A stretch of 64,000 bases of DNA, taken from contig NZ_CP024923.1 of assembly GCF_002796605.1 (NCBI RefSeq), positions 3,603,501-3,667,500 of the forward strand, given 5' to 3'. Positions 8,868-17,801 of the stretch are shown in pieces. Below the pieces are notes generated by a model that did not search any database, was not told where the DNA came from, and worked only from the letters and a program-made list of their open reading frames with translations. The translations under genes were made by a program, and so were the position numbers. The stretch comes from Sphingomonas psychrotolerans. GTDB lineage: Bacteria > Pseudomonadota > Alphaproteobacteria > Sphingomonadales > Sphingomonadaceae. Position 1 is the first letter of the stretch, and the number at the start of each line of letters is the position of its first letter.

Positions 8868-9640
8868 CAGCGCCCGCCGCGCATGCGCAGCGCCAGCACC
8901 GCCGCGGCGCCGCTCAATGCGGCCAGCGCGAACCAGGTCAGCGCATAGACGAGATGGGTGTTGCGGAAGCGGACCATGGTGAGCCCGCCTACCGGATAGC
9001 CGCCGGGGTTGGGAGAGGCGTCGGCATCGACGAAGAAGGGCGCGACATTGCCGAGATTGCGTGCGCGGGCGATCGCGGCGACGTCGCGCGAATGCCAGCG
9101 GTCGGCCGCCGGGTCGTTCGGGCGCAAGAAGCCGCCCTTCGGTTCGCTCGCCCGCATCAGGCCGGTAACCGTTGCCGTTCCGCCGGCCTGGCCGGCCGAT
9201 CGCGCCTGCGGTGCGCGGCGCTCGGGCGGAACGAAGCCGCGATTGACCAGCACGATCCCTTGCGGCGTACGCAGCGGGGTGAGCACCCAGAAGCCCGCGC
9301 CGCGCTCGGTGAGCGCCTGGACGAGAGTCTCGTTGCCATGGTCGAAGGTTCCGGTCAGGCGCACTCGGCGATATTCCGCGTCCTGCATGTCGAGGCGGGG
9401 CCATGCCGCGACCGGGGGCGGCGTGGCGGGCAGGGCGTGGATCCGTGCCTCGACGCGCTCGATCAGGTCGAGCTTCCACGCGCGGCGCTCGACTTGCCAG
9501 ACGCCGAGCGCCGCGAAGCCGATCGCGGCGAGCAGCGCGAGCGCGGCGAACAGCGCACGGCGGGCGCCGCTCAGGGCTGGGCGCTCATTTCCGCCGAGGG
9601 CATCGGCATCATGTTCGAGTTGAGATGGTACATGATCCAT
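8867..9640 (-). CDS. SURF1-family oxidase assembly protein
   Basis: SURF1 proteins help assemble heme-copper oxidases in the membrane. The protein has an N-terminal membrane helix with the family motif GVWQVERRAWK, a periplasmic middle with VLVNRGFVP, and a C-terminal helix (YALTWFALAAL). It follows cyoD in the oxidase operon, and its TGA overlaps the regB ATG. The start is unresolved. The only in-frame ATG before the first helix is 9640 (257 residues, overlapping cyoD by about 70 bases). A CTG at 9574 overlapping the cyoD stop would give a more normal N-terminus (MSGARRALF), but that is a rare start codon. No good Shine-Dalgarno is seen for either. Confidence 0.85.
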   Translation of the reverse strand: MDHVPSQLEHDADALGGNERPALSGARRALFAALALLAAIGFAALGVWQVERRAWKLDLIERVEARIHALPATPPPVAAWPRLDMQDAEYRRVRLTGTFDHGNETLVQALTERGAGFWVLTPLRTPQGIVLVNRGFVPPERRAPQARSAGQAGGTATVTGLMRASEPKGGFLRPNDPAADRWHSRDVAAIARARNLGNVAPFFVDADASPNPGGYPVGGLTMVRFRNTHLVYALTWFALAALSGAAAVLALRMRGGR

Positions 9641-9954
9641 AAAGAGCCCGCGATCACGATCAGCACGATCACGGCAGTGAAGGCATAGGCCATCAGCGTC
9701 CAGCCGCCCTCGCCGCGGGTGTTGACGTGAAGGAAGCACACCGTGTGGACGAGGATCTGCACCACCGCGAAGGCGATGATCACGATCGCCGTGGTCTGCG
9801 CATCCTGCAGTGCGCCGGTCATCACCAGCCAGAACGGCACTGCAGTGAGCACCACCGACAGCAGGAACCCGATCAGATAGCCGCGCCGGGTGAAATGGCC
9901 GGGGCCGTCGGCATGATCATGGCCGTGATCGGCGTGTTGGGTGGCGTCGTTCAT
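9571..9954 (-). CDS. cyoD: Cytochrome bo3 ubiquinol oxidase subunit IV
   Basis: This 127-residue subunit has a His/Asp-rich N-terminus (HADHGHDHADGPGH) and three predicted membrane helices, including the family motif VQILVHTVCFLH and GGWTLMAYAF. It stabilises the CuB-binding subunit during assembly in E. coli. The ATG at 9954 overlaps the cyoC TGA by four bases, which fixes the start. It ends MSAQP. Confidence 0.95.
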   Translation of the reverse strand: MNDATQHADHGHDHADGPGHFTRRGYLIGFLLSVVLTAVPFWLVMTGALQDAQTTAIVIIAFAVVQILVHTVCFLHVNTRGEGGWTLMAYAFTAVIVLIVIAGSLWIMYHLNSNMMPMPSAEMSAQP

Positions 9955-10586
9955 CGCAGGACCCCGAGCAGATAGACGAAGGTGAAGACGCCGATCCAGA
10001 CGACGTCGAGGAAGTGCCAGAACATGCTGAGGCACATCAGCCGGCGCCGGTTTTCCGGGTGGAGTCCGCGCTGGCCGAGCTGGACCAGCATCACGCCCAG
10101 CCAGATGATCCCGAAGATAACGTGCAGCCCGTGGGTCGCCACCAGGGTGAAGAAGGCCGACAGGAAGGCGCTGGCCTGGGGCGTTGCGCCTTCATGGATC
10201 AGATTGGCGAACTCGTAGAGTTCGATGGCGACGAAGCCGATGCCGAGCAGCCCGGTTATCACCAGCCACAATTGCGTGCCGCGAAGCTTGCCCTCCTGCA
10301 TCGCGATCATTGCGAAGCCGTAAGTGATCGAGGAAGTCAGCAGAAGCGCGGTGTTCACTGCGACCAGCGGCAGCTCGAATATCTCGCGCGGAGAGGGTCC
10401 GCCGGCATAAGCGCTGCTCAGCACGCCATAGGTGGCGAACAAGGTCGCGAAGATGAGCGCATCGCTCATCAGGTAGATCCAGAAGCCGAGCAGCGTGCTG
10501 CCGCCCGATTCGTGATGATGCGTGTCCTCGATGTCGTAGAAGGACAATTCGGTTGCGTGCGGTTCGGTCAGTGCATCCGCGGCCAT
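9951..10586 (-). CDS. cyoC: Cytochrome bo3 ubiquinol oxidase subunit III
   Basis: This 211-residue heme-copper oxidase subunit III has five predicted membrane helices. Recognisable segments are GFWIYLMSDALIFATLFATY near the first helix, THGLHVIFGIIWLGVML, and the ending FWHFLDVVWIGVFTFVYLLG. It contains no redox centre. It lies two bases downstream of cyoB and overlaps cyoD by four bases, within a tight cyoABCD operon. Confidence 0.97.
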   Translation of the reverse strand: MAADALTEPHATELSFYDIEDTHHHESGGSTLLGFWIYLMSDALIFATLFATYGVLSSAYAGGPSPREIFELPLVAVNTALLLTSSITYGFAMIAMQEGKLRGTQLWLVITGLLGIGFVAIELYEFANLIHEGATPQASAFLSAFFTLVATHGLHVIFGIIWLGVMLVQLGQRGLHPENRRRLMCLSMFWHFLDVVWIGVFTFVYLLGVLR

Positions 10587-10588
10587 GG

Positions 10589-12589
10589 TCAGGCTCCCGC
10601 CGCGAGCAGCTTGGTGCGCGCGTCCTCGCTTTGCGCCACTTCGTCCGCGGGGATGAAGTAATCGCGATTATAGTTGAAGGTGTGGAGGATGCTGACCACC
10701 AGCAGCCCCACCGCGGAGACCACCGCCAGCCACCACATGTACCAGATCATTGCGAAGCCGAGCGCCATTGCGAGGCCCGACAGGATCACGCCCGCGCCGG
10801 TGTTGCGCGGCATGTGGATCGGCTTGAAGCCGGTGGTCGGGCGCCGGGCGCCGCGATCCTTCATGTCGTACCACGCGTCGAGATCGTGGACCTGCGGCGT
10901 GAACGCGAAGTTGTAGGCCGGCGGCGGCGACGAGGTCGCCCATTCGAGCGTGCGGCCGTTCCACGGGTCGCCGGTAGTGTCGCGCAGTTTCTCGCGGTTG
11001 ATGATGCTGACGGCGATCTGGATCACGAAGGCGAGGATGCCGATCAGGATGATCACCGCGCCGATCGCGGCGATGACGAACCAGATCTGCAGGCTCGGAT
11101 CGTCGAAATGGTTGACCCGGCGCGTCGTGCCCATCAGCCCGACGATGTAGATCGGCGTCCACGCGACCCAGTAACCGATCACCCAGCCCCAGAAGGTGAT
11201 CTTGCCCCAGAAGGGGTCGAGCCGGAAGCCGAATGCCTTGGGGAACCAGTAATCCATCGCCGCGAACAGTGCGAACACCACGCCGCCGATGATCACGTTG
11301 TGGAAATGGGCGACGAGGAACAGCGAATTGTGGAGCACGAAGTCGGCCGGGGGCACCGCGAGCAGCACGCCGGTCATTCCGCCCACCACGAAGGTGATCA
11401 TGAAGGCGATCACCCACATCATCGGCAGCTCGAAGCGAATCCGGCCACGATACATCGTGAACAGCCAGTTGAAGATCTTCGCGCCGGTGGGGATCGAGAT
11501 CACCATGGTGGCGATGCCGAAGAAGCTGTTGACGCTGGCGCCCGAGCCCATCGTGAAGAAGTGGTGGAGCCACACCAGATAGCTCAGGATGGTGATCACC
11601 ACCGTGGCATAGACCATCGACGAATAGCCGAAGAGCCGCTTGCCGGTGAAGGTCGAGGTGATCTCGGAATAGATGCCGAACGCCGGCAGGACGAGGACGT
11701 ACACTTCCGGATGGCCCCAGATCCAGACGAGGTTCCAGTACATCATCGGGTTGCCGCCGAGATCGTTGGTGAAGAAGTTGGTCCCCACGTAGCGATCGAG
11801 CATCAGCAGCGCGAAGGCGCCGGTGAGCACCGGGAAGATCGCGATCGCCAACACGTTGCTGCAAAGCGCGGTCCAGCAGAAGATCGGCATCTTCATCATC
11901 GTCATGCCCGGCGCGCGCATCTTGATGATCGTGGTGACCATGTTGATTGCGGACAAGGTGGTGCCGACGCCGGCTATCTGCAGCGCCCATAGATAATAAT
12001 CGGGTCCGGTATCGGGGCTGTTCTGCAGGTTGGTGACGGGCACGTAATTGAGCCAGCCGCCGCGCGAAAACTCGCCGACGAACAGCGAGATCATGACGAG
12101 CAGCGCGCCCGCGACGGTGAGCCAGAAGCTCAGATTGTTGAGGAACGGGAAGGCGACGTCGCGCGCGCCGATCTGGAGCGGCATGATGTAGTTGACCAGC
12201 CCGACGATCAGCGGGATCGCGACGAAGAAGATCATGATCGTCCCGTGCGCGGTGAAGATCTGATCGTAATGATGGGAGTTGAGATAGCCCTCACTGCCGC
12301 CGAAGGCGATCGCTTGCTGGAGGCGCATCATGATCGCGTCGGCGAAGCCGCGCAGCAGCATGATGATGCCGAGGATCATGTACATGATCCCGATCTTCTT
12401 GTGATCGATGCTGGTCAACCATTCGCGCCACAGCCAGCCCCACAGCCGATATTTGGTCACCGCGCCGACGATGCCGAGCCCGAGCAGGGCGACGACGATG
12501 AAGGTCACAAGCAGGATCGGCTCGTGAAGCGGGAAGGATTCGAAGGTCAGGCGACCGAAGATCGTGCGCGCCAGCGATTCGGTGAACAT
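10589..12589 (-). CDS. cyoB: Cytochrome bo3 ubiquinol oxidase subunit I
   Basis: This is the catalytic, proton-pumping heme-copper subunit of 666 residues, close to the usual CyoB length. Ligand motifs are intact: the low-spin heme His in [22 protein letters not shown] carrying the CuB His and the Tyr cross-link, the CuB pair in WLHHFFTMG, and the heme axial pair in [24 protein letters not shown] carries the K-channel lysine. It reduces O2 to water using ubiquinol in the cytoplasmic membrane. The ATG directly follows the cyoA TAA. Confidence 0.98.
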   Translation of the reverse strand: MFTESLARTIFGRLTFESFPLHEPILLVTFIVVALLGLGIVGAVTKYRLWGWLWREWLTSIDHKKIGIMYMILGIIMLLRGFADAIMMRLQQAIAFGGSEGYLNSHHYDQIFTAHGTIMIFFVAIPLIVGLVNYIMPLQIGARDVAFPFLNNLSFWLTVAGALLVMISLFVGEFSRGGWLNYVPVTNLQNSPDTGPDYYLWALQIAGVGTTLSAINMVTTIIKMRAPGMTMMKMPIFCWTALCSNVLAIAIFPVLTGAFALLMLDRYVGTNFFTNDLGGNPMMYWNLVWIWGHPEVYVLVLPAFGIYSEITSTFTGKRLFGYSSMVYATVVITILSYLVWLHHFFTMGSGASVNSFFGIATMVISIPTGAKIFNWLFTMYRGRIRFELPMMWVIAFMITFVVGGMTGVLLAVPPADFVLHNSLFLVAHFHNVIIGGVVFALFAAMDYWFPKAFGFRLDPFWGKITFWGWVIGYWVAWTPIYIVGLMGTTRRVNHFDDPSLQIWFVIAAIGAVIILIGILAFVIQIAVSIINREKLRDTTGDPWNGRTLEWATSSPPPAYNFAFTPQVHDLDAWYDMKDRGARRPTTGFKPIHMPRNTGAGVILSGLAMALGFAMIWYMWWLAVVSAVGLLVVSILHTFNYNRDYFIPADEVAQSEDARTKLLAAGA

Positions 12590-13645
12590 TTAACGCTCCT
12601 GGTGCGAATGCGGTGCGGGGCGGGGTTGCGCGCCCGGCGGCGGGGTGAGGCTCTCGCCCGTGTCCTTTTCCTCGCCTTGCTTCATCAGCGCGCCTTCCGG
12701 CTTACCTTTTTCAGGCGCGGTGCCGTGGCTGCCGCCCTGCATGCCGTGCATTCCGGTCCCGCACGGAGTGCCGGGCTTTACGCAGCGCTTGAAGATGCGG
12801 TCGAACAGGTCCGGCTCGGCTCCCGAGAAATACATTGCGGGTACGCGCTCGGTCGGCTTTTCGAGCTCGAGGAAGCGCGCGGTGTCGAGCGCCGGGCCGC
12901 TGGCCTTGACGCGCGCGACCCAATTGTCGAACCCGCCCTGGGCGACGCCGTAGAGCTTGAAGTGCATGTCCGAGAAACCCGCGCCGCTGTAATTGGCCGA
13001 CATGCCGTCATATTGGCCGGGCTTGTTGAGCACGGCATGCATCGTGCTGCGCATGCCGGGCATGGTGTAGATCATCCCGGCCAAGGTCGGCGCGTAGAAG
13101 GTGTTCATCATATTGGTCGAGGTGAGGTCGAAACGCACCTGGCGATCGATCGGGAGCACCAGTTCGTTGACCGTGGCGACACCCTGCTCGGGATAGATGA
13201 ACAGCCATTTCCAGTCGAGCGAGACGACCTGGATGACCAGCGGCTTGGCCTTGGGGTCGATCGCCTTCTCGGCCGAGATCCGATTGATCGGGCGGAACGG
13301 GTCGAGCAGGTGTGTGCTCCACCAGGTCAGTGCGCCCAGGCAGATGATGATGAGCAACGGCGCCGACCAGATGACCAGTTCGAGCGCAGTCGAATGGTCA
13401 AAATGCGGGTCGTAGGTCGCGTCCTTGTTGCTCTCGCGATAGCGCCACGCGAACACCACGATCAGCGCCAGCACGGGCACGATGATCAGCAGCATCAGCG
13501 CCGTCGAGATATAGATAATGTCGCGCTGCTGGAGCGCGATATCGCCCGCGGGATTGAGCACCGCGCGATCGCACGCCGCCAGGGCGAAAAGCGGCAGCAG
13601 GGCAAGGAGCCGGCGTGCTGGTGACAAAGGTGAGTCTTCGCGCAT
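12590..13645 (-). CDS. cyoA: Cytochrome bo3 ubiquinol oxidase subunit II lipoprotein
   Basis: This 351-residue protein has a lipoprotein signal with lipobox LAAC (C25), two membrane helices (about 45-70 and 88-110) and a periplasmic cupredoxin-like domain (SLDWKWLFIYPEQGVATVNEL; MPGMRSTMHAV). The CuA cysteine pair of cytochrome c oxidases is absent, as expected for a quinol oxidase. The C-terminal tail (about 300-351) is long and rich in Gly, Pro, Lys and His. It is the first gene of cyoABCD-surf1-regBA. A perfect dyad lies 39 bases upstream of the start. Confidence 0.97.
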   Translation of the reverse strand: MREDSPLSPARRLLALLPLFALAACDRAVLNPAGDIALQQRDIIYISTALMLLIIVPVLALIVVFAWRYRESNKDATYDPHFDHSTALELVIWSAPLLIIICLGALTWWSTHLLDPFRPINRISAEKAIDPKAKPLVIQVVSLDWKWLFIYPEQGVATVNELVLPIDRQVRFDLTSTNMMNTFYAPTLAGMIYTMPGMRSTMHAVLNKPGQYDGMSANYSGAGFSDMHFKLYGVAQGGFDNWVARVKASGPALDTARFLELEKPTERVPAMYFSGAEPDLFDRIFKRCVKPGTPCGTGMHGMQGGSHGTAPEKGKPEGALMKQGEEKDTGESLTPPPGAQPRPAPHSHQER

Positions 13646-13683
13646 GGCCTCCGCCTATCCCGGCGCGCCCATGCGCCGACATT

Positions 13684-13696
13684 GGACATTTTGTCC
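13684..13696. promoter_or_regulatory. Dyad GGACATTTTGTCC upstream of cyoA
   Basis: This is a perfect 5-3-5 inverted repeat (GGACA-TTT-TGTCC) in the short gap between divergent cyoA and the MHS transporter gene, 39 bases from the cyoA start. It is a plausible operator for the cyo operon. The protein that binds it is unknown, and it does not match the RegA consensus I know. Confidence 0.45.
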
Positions 13697-13775
13697 TATC
13701 CCCGTCGCGGCGCTTTTCTGGTGCAACGCACGTTCAAACGCAATAACACAGCCATAGGCTGCCGGAGCGAAAAGA

Positions 13776-15146
13776 ATGAGTGCACCGATCGCCGCGTCGA
13801 ATTCGACGCCCCTCGAACGCGATGCGCGGATCGTGAATGCACGCGATCACAAGATCGCGCCGGGCGAGATCGCCATCGGCGTGATCGTCGGCCGGACGAG
13901 CGAGTTCTTCGACTTCTTCGTCTACGCCATCGCTTCGGTACTGGTGTTCCCGTCGCTGGTTTTCTCGTTCGTCGATCCGCTGACCGGCACGCTCTATTCC
14001 TTCGCCTTGTTCGCGCTGGCGTTCGTCGCGCGCCCGCTCGGCTCGGCGATCTTCATGTGGATCGATCGCAAGCACGGGCGCGGGGTCAAGCTGACGATTG
14101 CGTTGTTCCTGCTCGGCGGCTCGACCATGTCGATTGCCTTCCTGCCGAGCTATAACCAGATTGGTGTCGCCGCGATCTGGCTGCTTGCCTTGTGCCGCGT
14201 CGGCCAGGGCGTGGCGCTGGGCGGCGCCTGGGACGGGCTGCCCTCGCTGCTCGCGCTCAACGCGCCCGAGAAGAATCGTGGCTGGTATGCGATGATTCCC
14301 CAGCTCGGGGCGCCACTGGGGCTGATCGTCGCGGCGGGGCTGTTCGCGTTCTTCCTGTCGACCTTGTCGAGCGAGGACTTCCTGTCCTGGGGCTGGCGTT
14401 ATCCGTTCTTCGTTGCCTTCGCGATCAACGTGGTGGCTTTGTTCGCCCGGCTGCGGCTCGTCGCCACGCCCGAGTTCGAGCATCTGTTCGAGAGCCGCGA
14501 GCTCCAGCCCGCGCCGTTCTGGGAAACCGTGCGGCTGGAGGGACGGACGATCGCGCTCGGCTCGTTCGCGCCGCTCGCGAGTTTCGCATTGTTCCATCTG
14601 GTGACGGTGTTCCCGCTGTCCTGGGTGACTTTGTATCGCGGCGAGGCGGCCGAGCGCTTCCTCGTCATCGAGATCATCGGCGCGGTCTTCTGTGTGCTGT
14701 CGATGCTCGCTTCGGGGATCATCGCCGATCGGGTCGGGCGGCGTGCGGTCCTCGGCGTGTCGGCGGCGCTGATCGCCGCGTATAGCGGGTTCGCGCCGCA
14801 ATTGCTGGGTGCAGGCGGCTTCGGCGAAACGGTATACATGCTCGCGGGCTTCGTGCTGCTGGGGCTGGCGTTCGGCCAATCCTCCGGTGCGGTCAACGGC
14901 AGCTTCTCCAGCGAGCGACGCTATACCGGTGCCGCGACCACTGCCAATCTGTCGTGGCTGATCGGCGCCGGCTTCGCGCCGCTCGTCGCGCTCGCACTGG
15001 CGAGCACTTTCGGGCTGTGGTCGGTCGGTGTCTATCTGCTCTCCGGCGCGGTCTGCACGCTCGCCGCGCTCGGCATCAACAAGGAATGGGCGCGGCGCAC
15101 CGAAACGGCGGCAGAGACCGACGGCAGGCCGGCGGGCCAAGCCTGA
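13776..15146 (+). CDS. MFS transporter, metabolite:H+ symporter (ShiA/KgtP-like) type
   Basis: This 456-residue protein has about 12 membrane helices. The N-terminal half carries the MHS-type pattern (TSEFFDFFVYAIASVLVFPSL, FVARPLGSAIFMWIDRKHGRG, CRVGQGVALGGAWDGLP) with the cytoplasmic MFS loop signature between helices 2 and 3. The second repeat has ADRVGRRAVLG. Substrates of this family are small organic acids, shikimate, citrate, osmolytes and the like; nothing here identifies the substrate. GGAGCGAAAAG upstream can serve as ribosome binding site. It is divergent from cyoA, with about 130 bases between them. Confidence 0.9.
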   Translation: MSAPIAASNSTPLERDARIVNARDHKIAPGEIAIGVIVGRTSEFFDFFVYAIASVLVFPSLVFSFVDPLTGTLYSFALFALAFVARPLGSAIFMWIDRKHGRGVKLTIALFLLGGSTMSIAFLPSYNQIGVAAIWLLALCRVGQGVALGGAWDGLPSLLALNAPEKNRGWYAMIPQLGAPLGLIVAAGLFAFFLSTLSSEDFLSWGWRYPFFVAFAINVVALFARLRLVATPEFEHLFESRELQPAPFWETVRLEGRTIALGSFAPLASFALFHLVTVFPLSWVTLYRGEAAERFLVIEIIGAVFCVLSMLASGIIADRVGRRAVLGVSAALIAAYSGFAPQLLGAGGFGETVYMLAGFVLLGLAFGQSSGAVNGSFSSERRYTGAATTANLSWLIGAGFAPLVALALASTFGLWSVGVYLLSGAVCTLAALGINKEWARRTETAAETDGRPAGQA

Positions 15147-15169
15147 TTTCCACACCCGAAAGCGAGTTT

Positions 15170-15808
15170 ATGGTTCCGGCGACGCTCTTGTCCTTCGCGC
15201 TGTTCGTCACATCTGTCGCCTCGCCGCTCCAGGCGGAGGGCAGCGCGAATGCCGACCCGTTGCGCGTCCGCGAAGTCGACGCGATCGAGTGTCGTCTCGA
15301 CGTGCCCGGCTACAACCAGTTCGCGATGGCGATCCAGGGCGAGGAAGAAATCGCGAAGAAGCGCGGCTGGAAGAAGATCGATTCCCGTAACCCGTTTATG
15401 AACGAATACGAGCTGCCGAAGCCGATCATCGTGGCGGGTTCTTACAGCACCACACGGATCGCCTTCACGGCCGACGCGATTCTGGCGATCCTCGATCTGG
15501 CGGATCCCGGGGTGATCGCGCGCGATGCGCATATCGAGAATGCGATGAACCCCGAACCGCTGATCGCCGACCTCGTCGCTTCGGGCAAGGTAACCCGTGT
15601 GCAGGCGGAAGCCGAGATCAAGTTCCGCAAGTTCCTCGGGGAACGCATTCTCAACGACGTTACCGAGCCGGCGAGCGGCGGCGAGAGCTTTGGCAGCCAT
15701 ATGATCGTGGCGCGCAGCATCTCCAACGCCACCACCCATCCGGGCAAGACCTTCTATGGCTGCGCCTACCGGATGGAATTGCTCGACAAGGACGGGAAGC
15801 CGCTTTGA
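15170..15808 (+). CDS. Secreted protein of unknown function
   Basis: The protein has 212 residues. A signal peptide (MVPATLLSFALFVTSVASPLQA) is cleaved near residue 22. The body is soluble, with a mix of helix and strand (AIECRLDVPGYNQFAMAI; SYSTTRIAFTADAILAILDL; a C-terminal GKTFYGCAYRMEL). Two Cys residues (CR near 42, GCA near the end) could form a disulfide. I do not recognise a family. The ATG at 15170 is chosen because the signal peptide begins there; an upstream in-frame extension would run into the transporter gene. Its stop overlaps the TTG start of the next secreted protein, so the two are translationally coupled. Confidence 0.75.
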   Translation: MVPATLLSFALFVTSVASPLQAEGSANADPLRVREVDAIECRLDVPGYNQFAMAIQGEEEIAKKRGWKKIDSRNPFMNEYELPKPIIVAGSYSTTRIAFTADAILAILDLADPGVIARDAHIENAMNPEPLIADLVASGKVTRVQAEAEIKFRKFLGERILNDVTEPASGGESFGSHMIVARSISNATTHPGKTFYGCAYRMELLDKDGKPL

Positions 15809-16935
15809 CGCGGGGCAAGCCCGGCGCCCGCCGGCACGGCGGCTTCGGCTGGCTTGCGCTGGCGTGGCTGGCGCTCGCCGCGCCGACACCCTCCGCTGCG
15901 CAGGCGCGCCCGGCCGACCCCGCCCGCTTCGCCGGTCATTACTACCTCTCCGGCGTCATGGAGACCGGGTCGGAGCTGCTGCTGCGTGCCGACGGGTCGT
16001 TCGAATGGTATCTGAGCTATGGTGCGCTCGACCAGGCGGCACAGGGGACATGGCGTGTCGAGGGCGACGCGATCGTGCTCGCTACTGCCCCGGTCCGCAC
16101 CGACAAGCCGCTGTTCAGCTATCTGGCGACCGAGCCGTGGGGCGCCGAAGCCGAGCAGGAACGCCACCGACGGATATTGGCGGAGGCGGAAGCGATCGTT
16201 CGCGCACGCTGTCCTTTCCTTCCGGAGCCCGACGTCGAAGCAATGCTCCCGCCGATGATCGGCACCGTCGGCCCAACGCCCGCGCCCGCGCCGGTGCTTC
16301 GCGAACGTGCGGCGGCGGCGTTGCGTGCGGCTGTATCGTCGCGCACCCAGGTCGAGTCGCTCGCGCGTCGCTGGATTTCGGACAATGCGTCGCCCGACAG
16401 CGGGGACGCCGGCGTCGATCGCGTGCTGGCGGCGCAGTCCGCCTGGTTGAATGCGCGATACGCCGCATTCGAGGCCGCACGCGAAGCCGGTCTGCCGAAG
16501 CCTTTACTGACCGATCCCGTGCTTCCCGGGCAATGCACCCTCCCGGGCGACGAAGAACCCACGCCGCAGCCATCGGCTCGTCAGTTGGGCGTACGCGTGA
16601 CGGATCTCGCCTCGCAGCAGCCGATGCGCAACGTGCAGGTCCTGCTTCGCTATGCCGACGGAAGTGACGAGCGCTTGACGACGGGAAGCGGCGGCTTCGC
16701 GTTCGTAGCTGGCACGGCGGCGAAGCAGGCAACAAGTGCGACGCTGCACATCGACGGTGCGCCGACGAGCGACAAGGCGATTGCTTTTGGCCCGCTCGGG
16801 AGCGGGATCGTTCGCTTTGCAGTGGATCTGCAGCAACTGGCCACGCCGGCGTTCACCACCTTTCGCCTGCGCGTCGCCGGCGCCGCGCTCATCCCGGAGA
16901 GCTTTCCCAAGGGGCGCTACGAACGGCAGCCGTGA
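15805..16935 (+). CDS. Secreted protein of unknown function with N-terminal beta domain
   Basis: The protein has 376 residues and a TTG start that overlaps the previous stop (TTGA). A signal peptide ends near residue 33 (PSAAQA). Residues about 38-95 (YYLSGVMETGSELLL, GSFEWYLSYGALDQAAQGTW) look like a small beta-barrel or lipocalin-like domain. A helical middle (about 110-230) follows, and the C-terminal ~120 residues read as a carboxypeptidase-regulatory/Ig-like beta fold (GVRVTDLASQQPMRNVQVLLRYADG). It lies within the periplasm or outer envelope by inference. Function is unknown; coupling suggests it acts with the upstream secreted protein. Confidence 0.75.
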   Translation: MTRGKPGARRHGGFGWLALAWLALAAPTPSAAQARPADPARFAGHYYLSGVMETGSELLLRADGSFEWYLSYGALDQAAQGTWRVEGDAIVLATAPVRTDKPLFSYLATEPWGAEAEQERHRRILAEAEAIVRARCPFLPEPDVEAMLPPMIGTVGPTPAPAPVLRERAAAALRAAVSSRTQVESLARRWISDNASPDSGDAGVDRVLAAQSAWLNARYAAFEAAREAGLPKPLLTDPVLPGQCTLPGDEEPTPQPSARQLGVRVTDLASQQPMRNVQVLLRYADGSDERLTTGSGGFAFVAGTAAKQATSATLHIDGAPTSDKAIAFGPLGSGIVRFAVDLQQLATPAFTTFRLRVAGAALIPESFPKGRYERQP

Positions 16936-17030
16936 CGATCGGCTTTCAGGCGTCTGGCCAAGCCTTGCGCCAATGTGATCCGCGGGTAAGGTCTGCATCC
17001 CGGTTCGCCGGCAACGGGAGTTTTCAGGGC

Positions 17031-17795
17031 ATGCGACTCTTCATCTTGCCGATGCTGGCGTTACTCGGCGCGGCACCAGCGCCCGAAGCCAAATGGCAGC
17101 GCATCTTCGACGGAAAGACGCTCACGGGCTGGACGCCCAAGATTGCCGGCCGCGCGGTGGGCGAGGATCCGCTGGGCATGTTCACCGTGCACGAAGGCGC
17201 GATCCGCGTTTCGCATGCGAATTACTCGAAATTCGAAGGCGAGTTTGGCCACCTCTTCTGGAAGACGCCGCTCAAGGCCTATCGCATTCGCTTCGAATAC
17301 CGCCTGTTCGGGGAGCCGTTGCCCGGCATCAAGGTCTGGCAGACGAGCAATTCGGGGCTGATGTTCCATTCGCAGGCGCCGGAGACGATGCGGCGCGACC
17401 AGGACTTTCCGGTGAGCCTCGAGATGCAGTTGCTCGCCGTCCCGCGGCCGACCGAGGAGCCGAGCGGCAATCTGTGCACGCCGGGCACGACGGTGGTGTT
17501 CGAAGGCAAACGCGATCCGCGCCACTGCATCCTTTCCTCGTCGCCGTTGATCCCGCTCGGCCGCTGGACGCGGGCCGAACTCGAGGTGCTGCCCGGCGGC
17601 GAAATCACCCAGAGCATCGACGGAAAGCCAGTGCTGCGGTTTTCCGCGCCCGAGCTCGATCCCGAAGACAAGGACGCGCAGCCGCTGATCGCTGCGGCGG
17701 GGGGCAAATTGCAGCTTGGCCAAGGCTATATCGCCTTGCAGAGCGAGGGCCATCAGATCGAGTTCCGGAACATCGAGCTGCAGCTTCTCGATTGA
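17031..17795 (+). CDS. DUF1080 (3-keto-disaccharide hydrolase-like) secreted protein
   Basis: This 254-residue protein has a short signal peptide (LFILPMLALLGAAPAP) and a DUF1080 concanavalin-like jelly roll. Typical features are the opening FDGKTLTGWTPK, the core YRIRFEYRL, NSGLMFHSQAP, and the closing IALQSEGHQIEFRNIEL. Members of this family include 3-keto-glycoside hydrolases and carbohydrate-binding proteins; which applies here is not shown. ATG 17031, preceded by CAGGG, is preferred over the upstream in-frame start, which lacks a signal sequence. It is convergent with the DUF2339 gene, with only six bases between them. Confidence 0.85.
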   Translation: MRLFILPMLALLGAAPAPEAKWQRIFDGKTLTGWTPKIAGRAVGEDPLGMFTVHEGAIRVSHANYSKFEGEFGHLFWKTPLKAYRIRFEYRLFGEPLPGIKVWQTSNSGLMFHSQAPETMRRDQDFPVSLEMQLLAVPRPTEEPSGNLCTPGTTVVFEGKRDPRHCILSSSPLIPLGRWTRAELEVLPGGEITQSIDGKPVLRFSAPELDPEDKDAQPLIAAAGGKLQLGQGYIALQSEGHQIEFRNIELQLLD

Positions 17796-17801
17796 ACGGC
17801 G

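Noticed and set aside
8868..9479. N-terminal extension of the RegB frame
   Set aside because: It lies inside SURF1 in a different frame; the kinase begins at 8867, where the start overlaps the SURF1 stop.
10553..11992. Long open frame of 479 codons antisense to cyoB
   Set aside because: Its product is His/Asp/Arg-rich low-complexity sequence without domains, a normal artefact of high-GC codon bias opposite a strongly conserved gene.
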